A DNA stretch of 64,000 bases, taken from assembly GCF_014145675.1 (NCBI RefSeq), contig NZ_JACGZW010000005.1, positions 434,001 through 498,000 of the forward strand. The letters are read 5' to 3'. Below are positions 50,678 to 59,207 of this stretch, one piece after another. Positions within the stretch are counted from its first letter, which is position 1, and each line of letters begins with the position of its first letter. This DNA is from Amycolatopsis dendrobii (GTDB lineage Bacteria; Actinomycetota; Actinomycetes; Mycobacteriales; Pseudonocardiaceae). The notes beneath the pieces are model-generated. The model was not told the origin of the DNA, made no database searches, and worked only from the letters and a program-made list of their open reading frames with translations. A program made the translations under genes and the position numbers.

Positions 50678-51688
50678 GTGTCCAGTGTGTTCTCTCGTCC
50701 TGCCCGCAGGACGGTTTTGACGACCGCGGCGGCAATGCTCGCGGCCTTCGCACTCGCCGCGTGCGGCACCACCGAAGCCCCCGCCGCCGGGGACCAGGCC
50801 GCCGCCGCGAAACCGGCCGGCCCGGTCCGCCTGACCGACGAGCGCGGCAAGGTCGACCTCCCCGCGCCGGCCGCGAAGATCGTATCGCTGGAATGGGGCC
50901 TCACCGAGAACCTGCTGGCGCTGGGCGTGAAGCCGATCGGCGCGGCGGACGTCAAGGGCTACAACACTTACGACAAGGTCATGCCGCTCGCCGCGTCCAC
51001 TCCGGACGTCGGCACCCGCGGCGAGCCGAGCCTCGACGCGATCGCCGCGCTGCACCCGGATCTCGTCGTCACCACCACCGACCTGCCGGAGAACGTGATC
51101 GCGCAGCTCTCGAAGCAGACGAAGGTGCTGACGCTGCGCGGCTCCGATTCGGCCGATCCGATCGGCTACCTGCGCAAGACCGTGACCACGCTGTCCGAGG
51201 CGACCGGAACGCAGGAGCAGGGCCGCAAACTGCTCGCCGCATTCGACGCCAAGGTCGCCGAGGGCAAGAAGAAGCTGGCCGGCGCGGGCAAGTCCGGGGC
51301 CAAGTTCGTCATGGCCGACGGCTATTCGACCTCCGGCACGGTCACCGTCCGGATGTACACGAAGGGCTCGTTCCTCGGCAGCATCGCCGAGCAGCTCGGC
51401 GCCGCCAACCAGTGGACCGGCGAGGGCGACAAGGTCTACGGCCTCTCCCCCACCGACGTCGAAGGCCTGACCAAGATCACCGACCCGGCCACCTCCTTCG
51501 TCTACGCCGCCAACGACGCCGAATCCGACGTCTTCACCCAGGACCTCGCGGGCAACGCGGTGTGGAAGCAGCTGCCGTTCGTCAAGGCCGCGAAGCTGCA
51601 CCGGATCCCGGACGGCATCTGGATGTTCGGCGGCCCGAAGTCCGCGATCGCGTACGTGGACGCGCTCACCGGCGCTCTGACGCGCTGA
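50678..51688 (+). CDS. Iron-siderophore binding lipoprotein
   Basis: A 336-residue FepB/FecB-type periplasmic-binding lipoprotein. The signal with lipobox LAAC is at about residues 27-30 (MLAAFALAACGTTE). The TroA-like fold shows KIVSLEWGLTENLLALGVKPIGAADVKGY, TRGEPSLDAIAALHPDLVVTT and WKQLPFVKAAKLHRIPDGIWMFGGP. It captures ferric-siderophore outside the membrane. GAAGGAAAAC precedes GTG 50678. It lies 29 bp after the ATPase gene. Confidence 0.9.
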   Translation: MSSVFSRPARRTVLTTAAAMLAAFALAACGTTEAPAAGDQAAAAKPAGPVRLTDERGKVDLPAPAAKIVSLEWGLTENLLALGVKPIGAADVKGYNTYDKVMPLAASTPDVGTRGEPSLDAIAALHPDLVVTTTDLPENVIAQLSKQTKVLTLRGSDSADPIGYLRKTVTTLSEATGTQEQGRKLLAAFDAKVAEGKKKLAGAGKSGAKFVMADGYSTSGTVTVRMYTKGSFLGSIAEQLGAANQWTGEGDKVYGLSPTDVEGLTKITDPATSFVYAANDAESDVFTQDLAGNAVWKQLPFVKAAKLHRIPDGIWMFGGPKSAIAYVDALTGALTR

Positions 51689-51692
51689 TCCG

Positions 51693-53795
51693 ATGACCGC
51701 ACCAGCCCCCGCGCCCGCCCGGCCGCTCTCCGCGCGCAAGCCGCGGCTCACGGCGTCCGTCGTCTTCCTGACCGGGCTCGTCGCGCTGCTCGTCCTGTCC
51801 GCCGTGCACCTGCTGCAAGGCACGTCGCACGTCGGGCTCGGCGAACTCCTGCGCGCCGTTTTCCCCGGCACGGACGACGACGCACGCGGCCAGGCGGTGG
51901 CGGTGCTCGTGGCCAGCCGGCTCCCCCGGCTGGCAGCGGCGCTGCTCGTGGGGCTGGCGCTCGGGTTCGCGGGCTGCGTGCTGCAGTCGGTGGCACGGAA
52001 CCCGCTCACCTCGCCGGACACGCTCGCGGTCAACGCCGGTGCGTACGTCTCGGTGGTCGGCGTCGCGGCGTTCGGGATCTCGCTTCCCTTTTACGTCAAC
52101 GGGATCGTCGCGTTCATCGGCGGTCTCGCGGCGGCCGGACTGGTGTTGCTCGTCGCTCGCAGCAGCAGCGGCGGGGCGGCTCGGCTGGTGCTCGCCGGGT
52201 CCGCGATCGCGCTGGCGCTGACCGCGCTCACGTCGGTGCTGCTGATGTTGTTCCAGGAACGGACCGCGGGCCTGTACGGCTGGGGCAGCGGCACGACTGT
52301 CCAATCCGGACTTCGGCAGGTTTCCCTTGCCGCACCGGTGATCGCGGTCGGCATCGCGGCTACCCTCCTGCTCGCGCACCGCCTCGACGTCCTCGGTCTC
52401 GGCGACGACCACGCGCGCGTGCTGGGCATCGACGTCCGCCGTACCCGCACTTTCGCAGTCGTCGTGGCGGTGCTGCTTTCGGCGGTCGCGGTGACCGTCG
52501 CCGGGCCGATCGGGTTCGTCGGCCTGTGCGCACCGGTGATCGCGCGACTGCTGGCCAGCCGCGTCCCCGGGCTCGGCAAACATCCGTTGCTGCTGCCGCT
52601 CTCCGGGCTGACCGGGGCGCTGGTCGTCGTGGCCGCCGACGTCCTGCTGCGCGCTCTCGTCCCGGCGGACAAAGCGGTTTCGGTGCCGACCGGCGTCGTG
52701 ACGACCCTCGCCGGCGCGACCGTGCTGGTCTGGCTGGCGCGACGGCAGCCGTCCGGTACGCCGTCCGCGCGCGGCACGCACGGCACCGTCCGGTCCCGCC
52801 GCTGGGTGGCCGGGACCGGCGTCGTGCTAGCGGTCGCGCTCGTCGCCGCGGTGATCGCCGCGCTCCTGCTGGGCGACCGGATCGTGCTGCTCGGCGACGT
52901 CCTGAACTGGCTGCGCGGGGTCTCCGGCACCGAGGTTTCGTTCGCGCTCGACCTCCGCTGGCCGCGAATGCTCGCCGCGCTGCTCGGCGGGGCGGCGCTG
53001 GCCGTCGCGGGCGCGCTGGTGCAGGCGATCTGCCGCAATCCGCTCGCCGAACCGAGCCTGCTCGGCGTGACGCCCGGTGCGAGCGTCGGCGCGATCAGCG
53101 TCGTGCTTTTGGTTCCTGGCATCGGAATCTGGCCGATGATGGGCGCGGCGACCGTCGCAGCGTTCGCGACGTTCGCCCTCGTGCACTGGCTTGCCACCGG
53201 CCGCGGTTCGAGCGGCCGCGGACTGTCCTCGGACCGGCTGGTGCTGGTCGGCATCGGCGTCAGTGCGGGCGCACAGGCGATCACGACGCTGGTCGTGGTG
53301 GTGACCTCGCCGTGGAACGCGCATCTCGCGCTCACCTGGCTCGCCGGATCGACCTACGGCCGGGAGTTCAACCAGGTCCTGCCGGTGCTGTTGTGCCTGG
53401 TCATCGCCCTGCCGATCGCCCTGTCCAGCGCGCGTACGCTCGACCTGGTCTCGCTGGACGAGGACGTGCCGAGGGTGCTCGGCGTTTCGCTGGACCGCTC
53501 TCGGCTCGCCTTCGCCGCGCTCGCCGCGGTGCTCACCGCTGCTGCTGCGTGTGCGGTGGGGGCGCTGGGATTCGTCGGGCTCGTGGCCCCGCACGCCGCG
53601 CGCGCTTTGGCGGGTTCCCGCCACTCGCGCTCGCTGCCGGTGGCTGCCGCGCTGGGAGCGGTGCTGGTGTGCGTCGCGGACACGCTGGGACGCACCGTCC
53701 TCGCACCGACCCAGATCGCGGCAGGCCTGGTGACCGCGCTGATCGGGGCGCCGTACTTCGGCTGGCTGCTGTGGCGGAGCCGCGCGAGCGCCTAG
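51693..53795 (+). CDS. Fused double permease for iron-siderophore import
   Basis: A 700-residue protein made of two FecCD/BtuC-like permeases in one chain, comparable to E. coli FhuB. The first half has ASRLPRLAAALLVGLALGFAGCVLQSVARNPLTSPDTLAVNAGA, and the second LRWPRMLAALLGGAALAVAGALVQAICRNPLAEPSLLGVTPGA. Each half ends in a GPIGFVGL- or GALGFVGLVAPHAAR-type coupling loop. About 20 helices would form the complete pore. The ATG lies 4 bp after the lipoprotein gene. The end overlaps the convergent monooxygenase gene by 4 bp. Confidence 0.93.
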   Translation: MTAPAPAPARPLSARKPRLTASVVFLTGLVALLVLSAVHLLQGTSHVGLGELLRAVFPGTDDDARGQAVAVLVASRLPRLAAALLVGLALGFAGCVLQSVARNPLTSPDTLAVNAGAYVSVVGVAAFGISLPFYVNGIVAFIGGLAAAGLVLLVARSSSGGAARLVLAGSAIALALTALTSVLLMLFQERTAGLYGWGSGTTVQSGLRQVSLAAPVIAVGIAATLLLAHRLDVLGLGDDHARVLGIDVRRTRTFAVVVAVLLSAVAVTVAGPIGFVGLCAPVIARLLASRVPGLGKHPLLLPLSGLTGALVVVAADVLLRALVPADKAVSVPTGVVTTLAGATVLVWLARRQPSGTPSARGTHGTVRSRRWVAGTGVVLAVALVAAVIAALLLGDRIVLLGDVLNWLRGVSGTEVSFALDLRWPRMLAALLGGAALAVAGALVQAICRNPLAEPSLLGVTPGASVGAISVVLLVPGIGIWPMMGAATVAAFATFALVHWLATGRGSSGRGLSSDRLVLVGIGVSAGAQAITTLVVVVTSPWNAHLALTWLAGSTYGREFNQVLPVLLCLVIALPIALSSARTLDLVSLDEDVPRVLGVSLDRSRLAFAALAAVLTAAAACAVGALGFVGLVAPHAARALAGSRHSRSLPVAAALGAVLVCVADTLGRTVLAPTQIAAGLVTALIGAPYFGWLLWRSRASA

Positions 53796-55201
53796 CCGAA
53801 CCAGGTGTCGAGCGCGCCCTTCAGCTCGGCTTCCCCGCCGGTCCACGCGATGACTCCGTCCGGGCGCAGCAGGAACGATTCGGTATTGGTCACTGGCACC
53901 ACTTCGACCCGTTTTGGTGCCAACGCCGCGAGATCACGGCTCTCCGGATCGAGCACGAGCACGCCGCGTCCAGTGCGAGTATGGTCTGACAACCGGGTGA
54001 TCCTGCCGTCATCGTCCACAAGGGACTTCTCTGGACTGTGCAGCCCGACCGGTTCCTCGGCGGGGTAGGGGAATTCGTACCGTTCCCGCACCCCGGACAG
54101 CAGATCCGAGAAGTACCGGTTCGCCTGCGGAAGGTCCATCAGCTCCCCGACAATCTCGCGCAGCGCGTCGACGTGCGGCCCCGGCGCGAGCAACGCCGAT
54201 TGCGCCCGCGTATTGCGCAGCACCGCCGCACCGGCCGGACCGCGTTCGCGGAAGTAGCTGTCCAGCAACGTTTCCGGCATCTCCCCGCGCACGACCGCGG
54301 CAAGCTTCCAGCCGAGGTTCGCCGCGTCCAGGAGGCCGAGGTTGAGCCCTTGCCCGCCGCTCGGCGAGTGCACGTGGGCCGCGTCGCCCGCGAGCAGGAC
54401 GCGTCCGCGCCGGTAGTCGTCGGCCTGGCGTGCTTGGTCGGCGAACCGACGGGAATCGCGCACCTGCGCCACGACAACGTCCTCGCCGGTCACCCGCCGG
54501 ATCGCCGCCGCCAGCTCCGCCGGAGTGACCGGGCCGCCGGGCTCGCCGTCGCGGGCTGATTCGGTGACGCCGGCCATGCTGCCGCCATGCAGGAACGTCC
54601 CGCCGGGGTAGCGTCCGGCGGGCGGCACCGGCCCTTCGAAACGGACCTGGCCCGCGATCGTCCGCAGCAAGGGCGGCGTGCCAGGGAAACCGAACCCGGC
54701 GAGGCTCCGCACCTTCCCCCGGCCGCCGTCACACCCCACCAGGTAAGCCGCACTGAACCGCTGTTCTCCTTGCGGGGTGTCGACAATCGCCGTCACTCCG
54801 TCCACCTCAGACTCGATCGCGCTCACCCGATGCGCCCGGTGCACCGGGACGCCGACCGCGTGGTCGGCCAGCAGGCGTTCCAGCTCCGGCTGCCAGATGT
54901 GCGTGCGCGGACGGTCTTCGTCCGGGAGGATCTTGTGGATGTTCGCGAAGTGCCCGAGCGAACTGCCGTGATCGCGAGCGAAGTCGCGCATTCCCTCCTC
55001 GTGCGCGGCGGCCAGCTGCGGCCCGAGACCGCGGCGGGTCAGCGCCTCCGTCGCGAGCACGCCGATACCGCGCGCCTTCCGTTCCGCCGCGGGCTGCTCG
55101 AGCCGCTCCACCACCACGGGCCGGATGCCGCCGAGCCGGAGTTCGGCCGCGAGGAACAACCCGACCGGCCCCGCTCCGACGACCACCACATCTGCGTCCA
55201 T
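53792..55201 (-). CDS. FAD-dependent aromatic monooxygenase
   Basis: A 469-residue class A flavoprotein hydroxylase. FAD motif VVVVGAGPVGLFLAAELRLGG is at the N-terminus. The DG motif is in LVGCDGGRGKVR, and the second FAD motif in GRVLLAGDAAHVHSPSGGQGLNLGLLDAANLGWKL. The C-terminal thioredoxin-like segment is shortened. Relatives hydroxylate polyketides, phenols or rifamycin-type drugs. It is divergent from a TetR gene with operator sites in the 59-bp gap, so it is probably induced by its substrate. Confidence 0.88.
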   Translation of the reverse strand: MDADVVVVGAGPVGLFLAAELRLGGIRPVVVERLEQPAAERKARGIGVLATEALTRRGLGPQLAAAHEEGMRDFARDHGSSLGHFANIHKILPDEDRPRTHIWQPELERLLADHAVGVPVHRAHRVSAIESEVDGVTAIVDTPQGEQRFSAAYLVGCDGGRGKVRSLAGFGFPGTPPLLRTIAGQVRFEGPVPPAGRYPGGTFLHGGSMAGVTESARDGEPGGPVTPAELAAAIRRVTGEDVVVAQVRDSRRFADQARQADDYRRGRVLLAGDAAHVHSPSGGQGLNLGLLDAANLGWKLAAVVRGEMPETLLDSYFRERGPAGAAVLRNTRAQSALLAPGPHVDALREIVGELMDLPQANRYFSDLLSGVRERYEFPYPAEEPVGLHSPEKSLVDDDGRITRLSDHTRTGRGVLVLDPESRDLAALAPKRVEVVPVTNTESFLLRPDGVIAWTGGEAELKGALDTWFG

Positions 55202-55205
55202 GACT

Positions 55206-55251
55206 CTCCTTAACTTGTTAAAGACTAGACTGCCTTGAACTAGTTAAGGAG
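55206..55251. promoter_or_regulatory. TetR operators between monooxygenase and TetR genes
   Basis: CTCCTTAACT (55206-55215) and AGTTAAGGAG (55242-55251) are inverted repeats. Each end also contains a local palindrome: TTAAC-TT-GTTAA (55210-55221) and AACTAGTT with flanking TT/AA. This suggests two TetR sites controlling both divergent genes; one half-site doubles as the ribosome-binding site AAGGAGG of the TetR gene. Confidence 0.75.
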
Positions 55252-55260
55252 GCAACCGCC

Positions 55261-55878
55261 TTGCCGATCGAGATCCCCGCCGCGGTCCGGACCGCGCTCG
55301 CCTTGGTCGACGCCGACGGCCTCGACAAACTGACCGTGCGCCGCCTCGCCGCCGAACTCGGCGTCAAAGCACCCGCGCTGTACTGGCATTTCAGCAGCAA
55401 ACGGGCCTTGCTCGACCACCTCGCCGACGCCCTCGTCGCCCCGGCCCTGGACGACCTCCCGCCTCTCGACACCCCCTGGCTGTCGTGGCTGGAACAAGCA
55501 GGCACCGCCTTGCACGCCGCCCTCCTCGGCCACCGGGACGGCGCGCGCGTGGCACTCGGCGCAGACCTCCGGACCGCCCGCTCGCTGGGCGAATTCGCCG
55601 AGCGAGCAGTCGACGTGCTGCACCGCGCCGGGTTCCCGCTCGCCGACGCGACCCGGTGCGCCGGGGTGTACGTGCACTTCGTTCTCGGGCGCGCCGTCGA
55701 GGACCAGACCTGGCCGGACGACCTGGAAGCGACCATCGAAAGCATCCCGTTTCCCTTGATGGCGCGGGGAATGCGGGAACGGCAGGCAGCCGGGAGCACG
55801 GTCGAGGACAGCTTCGGCTACGCACTCGGCATCGTGCTCGCCGGACTGGAGGCGAAGCGTCCAGCCAAGGTGCAATGA
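55261..55878 (+). CDS. TetR-family repressor (TetR C1-type)
   Basis: A 205-residue protein with helix-turn-helix ALALVDADGLDKLTVRRLAAELGVKAPALYWHFSSKRALLDHLADA and a C-terminal domain of the true TetR (tetracycline repressor) subgroup. The start is TTG 55261, 9 bp after GGAGG. It is flanked by two FAD monooxygenases, one divergent and one downstream with a TetX-like sequence, so the ligand may be a tetracycline-like or other polyketide compound. That is inference. Confidence 0.85.
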   Translation: MPIEIPAAVRTALALVDADGLDKLTVRRLAAELGVKAPALYWHFSSKRALLDHLADALVAPALDDLPPLDTPWLSWLEQAGTALHAALLGHRDGARVALGADLRTARSLGEFAERAVDVLHRAGFPLADATRCAGVYVHFVLGRAVEDQTWPDDLEATIESIPFPLMARGMRERQAAGSTVEDSFGYALGIVLAGLEAKRPAKVQ

Positions 55879-55886
55879 CTCACTAA

Positions 55887-55902
55887 GTTGCACTGTTGCA
55901 CT
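55887..55902 (+). promoter_or_regulatory. Tandem GTTGCACT repeat before the TetX-like gene
   Basis: GTTGCACT occurs twice head to tail (55887-55894 and 55895-55902) and pairs with TGCAA at 55871. It lies about 60 bp before the TetX-like ATG and may be part of its promoter (TTGCAC as -35) or a regulator site. Confidence 0.4.
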
Positions 55903-55960
55903 TTTTGTATGGTTCCACTTATGCTCGGAGCAGACCGCACCGGCAGGAGAGGGGAAGACC

Positions 55961-57163
55961 ATGAACGAGACACCGCGCATCGCCATCGTCGGCGGCGGCC
56001 CGGGCGGGCTGCTCGCCGCGCACGTCCTGCACGGCCACGGCATCGCCGCGACCGTGTACGACGCCGACACCGCCGTGGACGCCCGAGATCCCGGCGGCAC
56101 GCTCGACCTGCACGCCGACAGCGGCCAGATCGCCCTGGAAGACGCCGGGCTGCTGGCCGCCTTCCACGCACTGGCCCGCGCCGAAGGCCAAGCCATGACC
56201 AGACGCGACCACCACGGCACCCTGCTGAAGGAATTCGCCCCCGCCGACGACGACACCGCCGCCCCGGAAATCGACCGCGGCCAGCTGCGCATCATGCTGC
56301 ACGAACGGCTCGCACCCGGCACCGTCCGCTGGGGACACAAACTCACCGACCTGACGACCGAAAACGACGTCCACCGCTTGCACTTCGCCAACGGATCCAC
56401 AGTGGACGCCGAGGTCGTGATCGGCGCGGACGGCACCTGGTCGAAGGTGCGCCGCCGGCTCACCGAGGCGATGCCGGAGTACCTCGGGGTGTCCTTTTTG
56501 GACGTCCGATTCGACGACGTCGACACCCGGCATCCGGAGATCGCGGCCTTGGTCGGCAACGGACAGTTGTTCACCACTGACGGCAACGGCCGCGCGGTGA
56601 TCGTGCAGCGCAACAGCAACGGCGTGATCCGCGGCTACGTGGCTTTCCGCGCCGAAGAGGACTGGGCCGCGCGGAAAGGCGTCGACCTGACCGACCGCAG
56701 CTCGGTGCGGGAATTCCTGCTGCGCGAGTTCCGCGGCTGGAGCGAGACAATGCGTCCGCTGTTGACCGACAACGACGGCGACTACGTGGCGCGCGCGTTC
56801 ACCGCGCTGCCCGCTCCCCTGACCTGGGAACGCGTCCCCGGCATCACCGTACTCGGCGACGCCGCGCACGCGATGGCCCCGTTCGGCGGGCACGGCGCGA
56901 ACCTGGCTCTGCTCGACGGTGCGGAATTGGCGCACGCGCTGCACGAGGAGCCGAGCGTCGAAGCCGCGTTGACCCGCTACGAGACAGCGATGTTCGCCCG
57001 CACCGGCCACCTCGCCGCCGACGCGAACGCCGCGCTGCGCGGTTTCTTCGCCGACCAGCCGGACGGTGTCCCGCACGAGGTTCCGGACCGGGAGGAAGAA
57101 CTCCGCGCCTACGAGGCCCGGGCTGCCGAGTACCGCGCCGCACGCACGCCCGCCGCCCGCTAG
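55961..57163 (+). CDS. TetX-like FAD-dependent monooxygenase
   Basis: A 400-residue flavoprotein resembling TetX-type tetracycline-inactivating and related antibiotic hydroxylases. FAD motif IAIVGGGPGGLLAAHVL, GGTLDLHADSGQIALEDAG, the DG motif VVIGADGTWSKVR and VLGDAAHAMAPFGGHGANLALLDGAELA are all present. It inserts oxygen into an aromatic or polyketide ring using NADPH. GGAGAGGGG lies upstream of ATG 55961. It follows the TetR gene by 82 bp. Actual resistance function cannot be judged from sequence. Confidence 0.82.
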   Translation: MNETPRIAIVGGGPGGLLAAHVLHGHGIAATVYDADTAVDARDPGGTLDLHADSGQIALEDAGLLAAFHALARAEGQAMTRRDHHGTLLKEFAPADDDTAAPEIDRGQLRIMLHERLAPGTVRWGHKLTDLTTENDVHRLHFANGSTVDAEVVIGADGTWSKVRRRLTEAMPEYLGVSFLDVRFDDVDTRHPEIAALVGNGQLFTTDGNGRAVIVQRNSNGVIRGYVAFRAEEDWAARKGVDLTDRSSVREFLLREFRGWSETMRPLLTDNDGDYVARAFTALPAPLTWERVPGITVLGDAAHAMAPFGGHGANLALLDGAELAHALHEEPSVEAALTRYETAMFARTGHLAADANAALRGFFADQPDGVPHEVPDREEELRAYEARAAEYRAARTPAAR

Positions 57164-57173
57164 CCGCGGCGAG

Positions 57174-57238
57174 GTCCGCGAGGGCCGCCACCTTCACGGA
57201 CTCAGAGTCCTCAGGGTTCCCCTCACGAACTTCGCCGC
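57174..57238. repeat. Dispersed repeat, copy B (also at 25445)
   Basis: Carries the same ordered blocks as 25445-25508: GAGGGCCGCC, CTCAGAGTC, AGGGTTCCCCTCACG and ACTTCG. The outer arms are less perfectly paired (GTCCGCGAGGG against CCCTCACGAAC). Part of it, GAGGGCCGCC with CTTCACGGAC, also resembles 60684-60719. Confidence 0.6.
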
Positions 57239-57345
57239 CAATGCCGGGACCTTAAGCCGGGCGGCCTCAGCCTGCCGACCATCCATAAAGGACACTCGCG
57301 TCAGCGAAATGCCCGATTGATGCCAGGATGATCGCTTCTTCAAGT

Positions 57346-57396
57346 CCGTGAGGGGCTCCTTCCGGGAATCTGGTTCCCGGAAGGAGCCCTTCACGG
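57346..57396 (-). terminator. 23-bp terminator hairpin of the wall-anchored protein gene
   Basis: Arms 57346-57368 and 57374-57396 pair at 22 of 23 positions, the exception being G-U compatible, around a 5-nt loop. It begins 6 bp beyond the stop of the minus-strand gene. It is the longest near-perfect stem in the window. Confidence 0.85.
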
Positions 57397-57402
57397 CTTT
57401 CG

Positions 57403-59022
57403 TCAGGAGCGCTTGCGGCGCACCGCCACTGCCGCCACCAGCGCACCGCCGACGAGCAGCAACGCGCCGCCGCCGATCAGGTAGCCGCGGATGTCCGCGC
57501 CGGTCGACGCGAGCGGGCCTTGGTCAGACGGGCCGGTTCCGGGGGCCACGCCGCCGGAGTTGTCGCTCGTCGTCGTGATCGGGGCCGGGGCCTGCGAAGA
57601 GGACGAACTGGACGTCGTCGGGCTCGTGGTGCTGGCCGAGGACGTCGGCTGCGAACTCGAGGACGTCGCGCTGGACGAGGTCTCCGAGGACGACGTCGGC
57701 GCGGTCGAGCCGGAGGTCTCCGACGGACCGCTCGGTGTCGTGGAGCTTGTCGAGGACGTCGTCGAACTCGTGGCCGAGGTGGCGCTCGACGAGGTCGTGG
57801 CGGACGATGTCGTGCTCGTCGGCCCAGTCGTCGTGGTCGACGTCGCGGAAGAACTCGACGTGGTCGAACTCGTCGGCTCCGTGCTCGACGTCGTGGTGCT
57901 GGTCGAACTCGTCGGCTCGGTCGGCGTCGTGGTGCTGGAGCTGGCCGAGGTGGACGTCGTGCTGGTCGGCGCCGTGGACGTCGTCGTCGGGACCGTGCAG
58001 TCCGGCAGGTCCCCGGTGAACGGATAGGCGTGGAACTCCTGCCCGCCCGCCGCGCCCTCGGACGTGTGCAGCAGGTTGCCCGCGGTGAAGAACCGGCCGT
58101 TCGTCCCGGACGCGGTGACCGTCGTGTCGCTGGCCGGGTTGCCGACCAGCACGCTGCCCTGGAACTGCGCCTGCCCGGCGATCTTCACCTTCGACGCGTC
58201 CGGGAAGTTCCACAGCAGCTTCTCGCGCAGATGGTTGATCGGGTCCTGGTCGGCGAGGTCGCCGGTGTAGGTGTTGATCACCCGGTTGCCGCCGACGAGG
58301 TTCACCAGGACGGTCGCGCCCGCCGGGATGCCGGCGAACTCCAGGCCCTGCATGCCGCCGCCGGGGCCGGTGAGGTCGAAATCGACGTTGAACACCTGCA
58401 GCGCGGACTTCCCGTCGCCGGTGAACAGCGTGCGGTAGCCCTCGTTCTTCGCCGTCCCGGTGGCCGCGGACTTGCCGTAGCAGGTGCTGGCTTCCTGCAG
58501 CTGCGGCCGGAGCTGCCGGTACGGGTCCGCCGCGTTCGGGTCCTGCTTCAGCGTGCCGGTCACGGACCCGGTGACGGTGCCGCCGTAGCGCACGACGCCG
58601 CCGTCCGCGAGCAGCCGCTGGTTCGGCGCGACGGTGACGTTCTTGCCGGTGGTGAGGAAATCGGCGCCGTCCGGCGGGGGCACGCGCGAGCCGACGCCCG
58701 CGATGCCGACGTTGTAGACCGCGGACGCCCCGGCCCGCTTCGCCATGTCGAACCCGCCGAGCACGACGACGCGTCCCTCGGCCTCGGCCGCGCCCTCGCG
58801 CACGAGGAAATCGCCGCCCGCGAAGACGTTGATGCCGTTGTCCCGTCCCGCGAACGGCCCGTTGTTGACCGGCGGGTACTTGCCCGGGCAGGCGTCGCCG
58901 ACGCACGGGCCCAGACCCCCGGGCAACGGAGCGGCGCTCGCGCCCGGACCGGCCACGAACGCCACCGCACACACCGCCGCGGCGATCGCTCCGCCCACGA
59001 CGGCCATTTTCCTGGCACGCAT
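57403..59022 (-). CDS. Choice-of-anchor A surface protein with LAxTG sorting signal
   Basis: A 539-residue exported protein. The signal peptide (ARKMAVVGGAIAAAVCAVAFVAG) is followed by a choice-of-anchor A domain (INVFAGGDFLVREGAAEAEGRVVVLGGFDM, AGIPAGATVLVNLVGGN, AQFQGSVLVGNPASDTTV, NGRFFTAGNLLH). A Ser/Thr/Pro low-complexity stalk of about 140 residues leads to LASTG at about residue 504, a hydrophobic helix and a KRS tail. LAxTG is the substrate form of class E sortases, so it is probably linked to the cell wall. ATG 59022 has GAGG upstream. Adhesion or developmental surface roles are possible but unproven. Confidence 0.82.
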   Translation of the reverse strand: MRARKMAVVGGAIAAAVCAVAFVAGPGASAAPLPGGLGPCVGDACPGKYPPVNNGPFAGRDNGINVFAGGDFLVREGAAEAEGRVVVLGGFDMAKRAGASAVYNVGIAGVGSRVPPPDGADFLTTGKNVTVAPNQRLLADGGVVRYGGTVTGSVTGTLKQDPNAADPYRQLRPQLQEASTCYGKSAATGTAKNEGYRTLFTGDGKSALQVFNVDFDLTGPGGGMQGLEFAGIPAGATVLVNLVGGNRVINTYTGDLADQDPINHLREKLLWNFPDASKVKIAGQAQFQGSVLVGNPASDTTVTASGTNGRFFTAGNLLHTSEGAAGGQEFHAYPFTGDLPDCTVPTTTSTAPTSTTSTSASSSTTTPTEPTSSTSTTTSSTEPTSSTTSSSSATSTTTTGPTSTTSSATTSSSATSATSSTTSSTSSTTPSGPSETSGSTAPTSSSETSSSATSSSSQPTSSASTTSPTTSSSSSSQAPAPITTTSDNSGGVAPGTGPSDQGPLASTGADIRGYLIGGGALLLVGGALVAAVAVRRKRS

Positions 59023-59207
59023 GCGGCCGATCCTCACCCGGACCGCCCGGAATACCGCAGTCGAAACACCGTAACCCACCCGAACGGGTCAGAAATTCGC
59101 GTACTCCTCAGACAAGTAGACTAGTGACGCTCCACACTCGACGCCCCGCCGGAAGAATGTTTCGCAGTAGCCTCGCTCCCGCACTTCCCCGACCGGAAAG
59201 CCCTCCG

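Noticed and set aside
57700..58020. Tandem DNA repeats or CRISPR-like array
   Set aside because: The repetition is codon-level S/T bias within the surface-protein stalk, without regular spacers.
57520..59124. Plus-strand open frames opposite the Ser/Thr-rich surface protein
   Set aside because: The repeated S/T codons give Arg/Gly- or Val/Asp-rich antisense text. The minus strand has signal peptide, domain and sorting signal.
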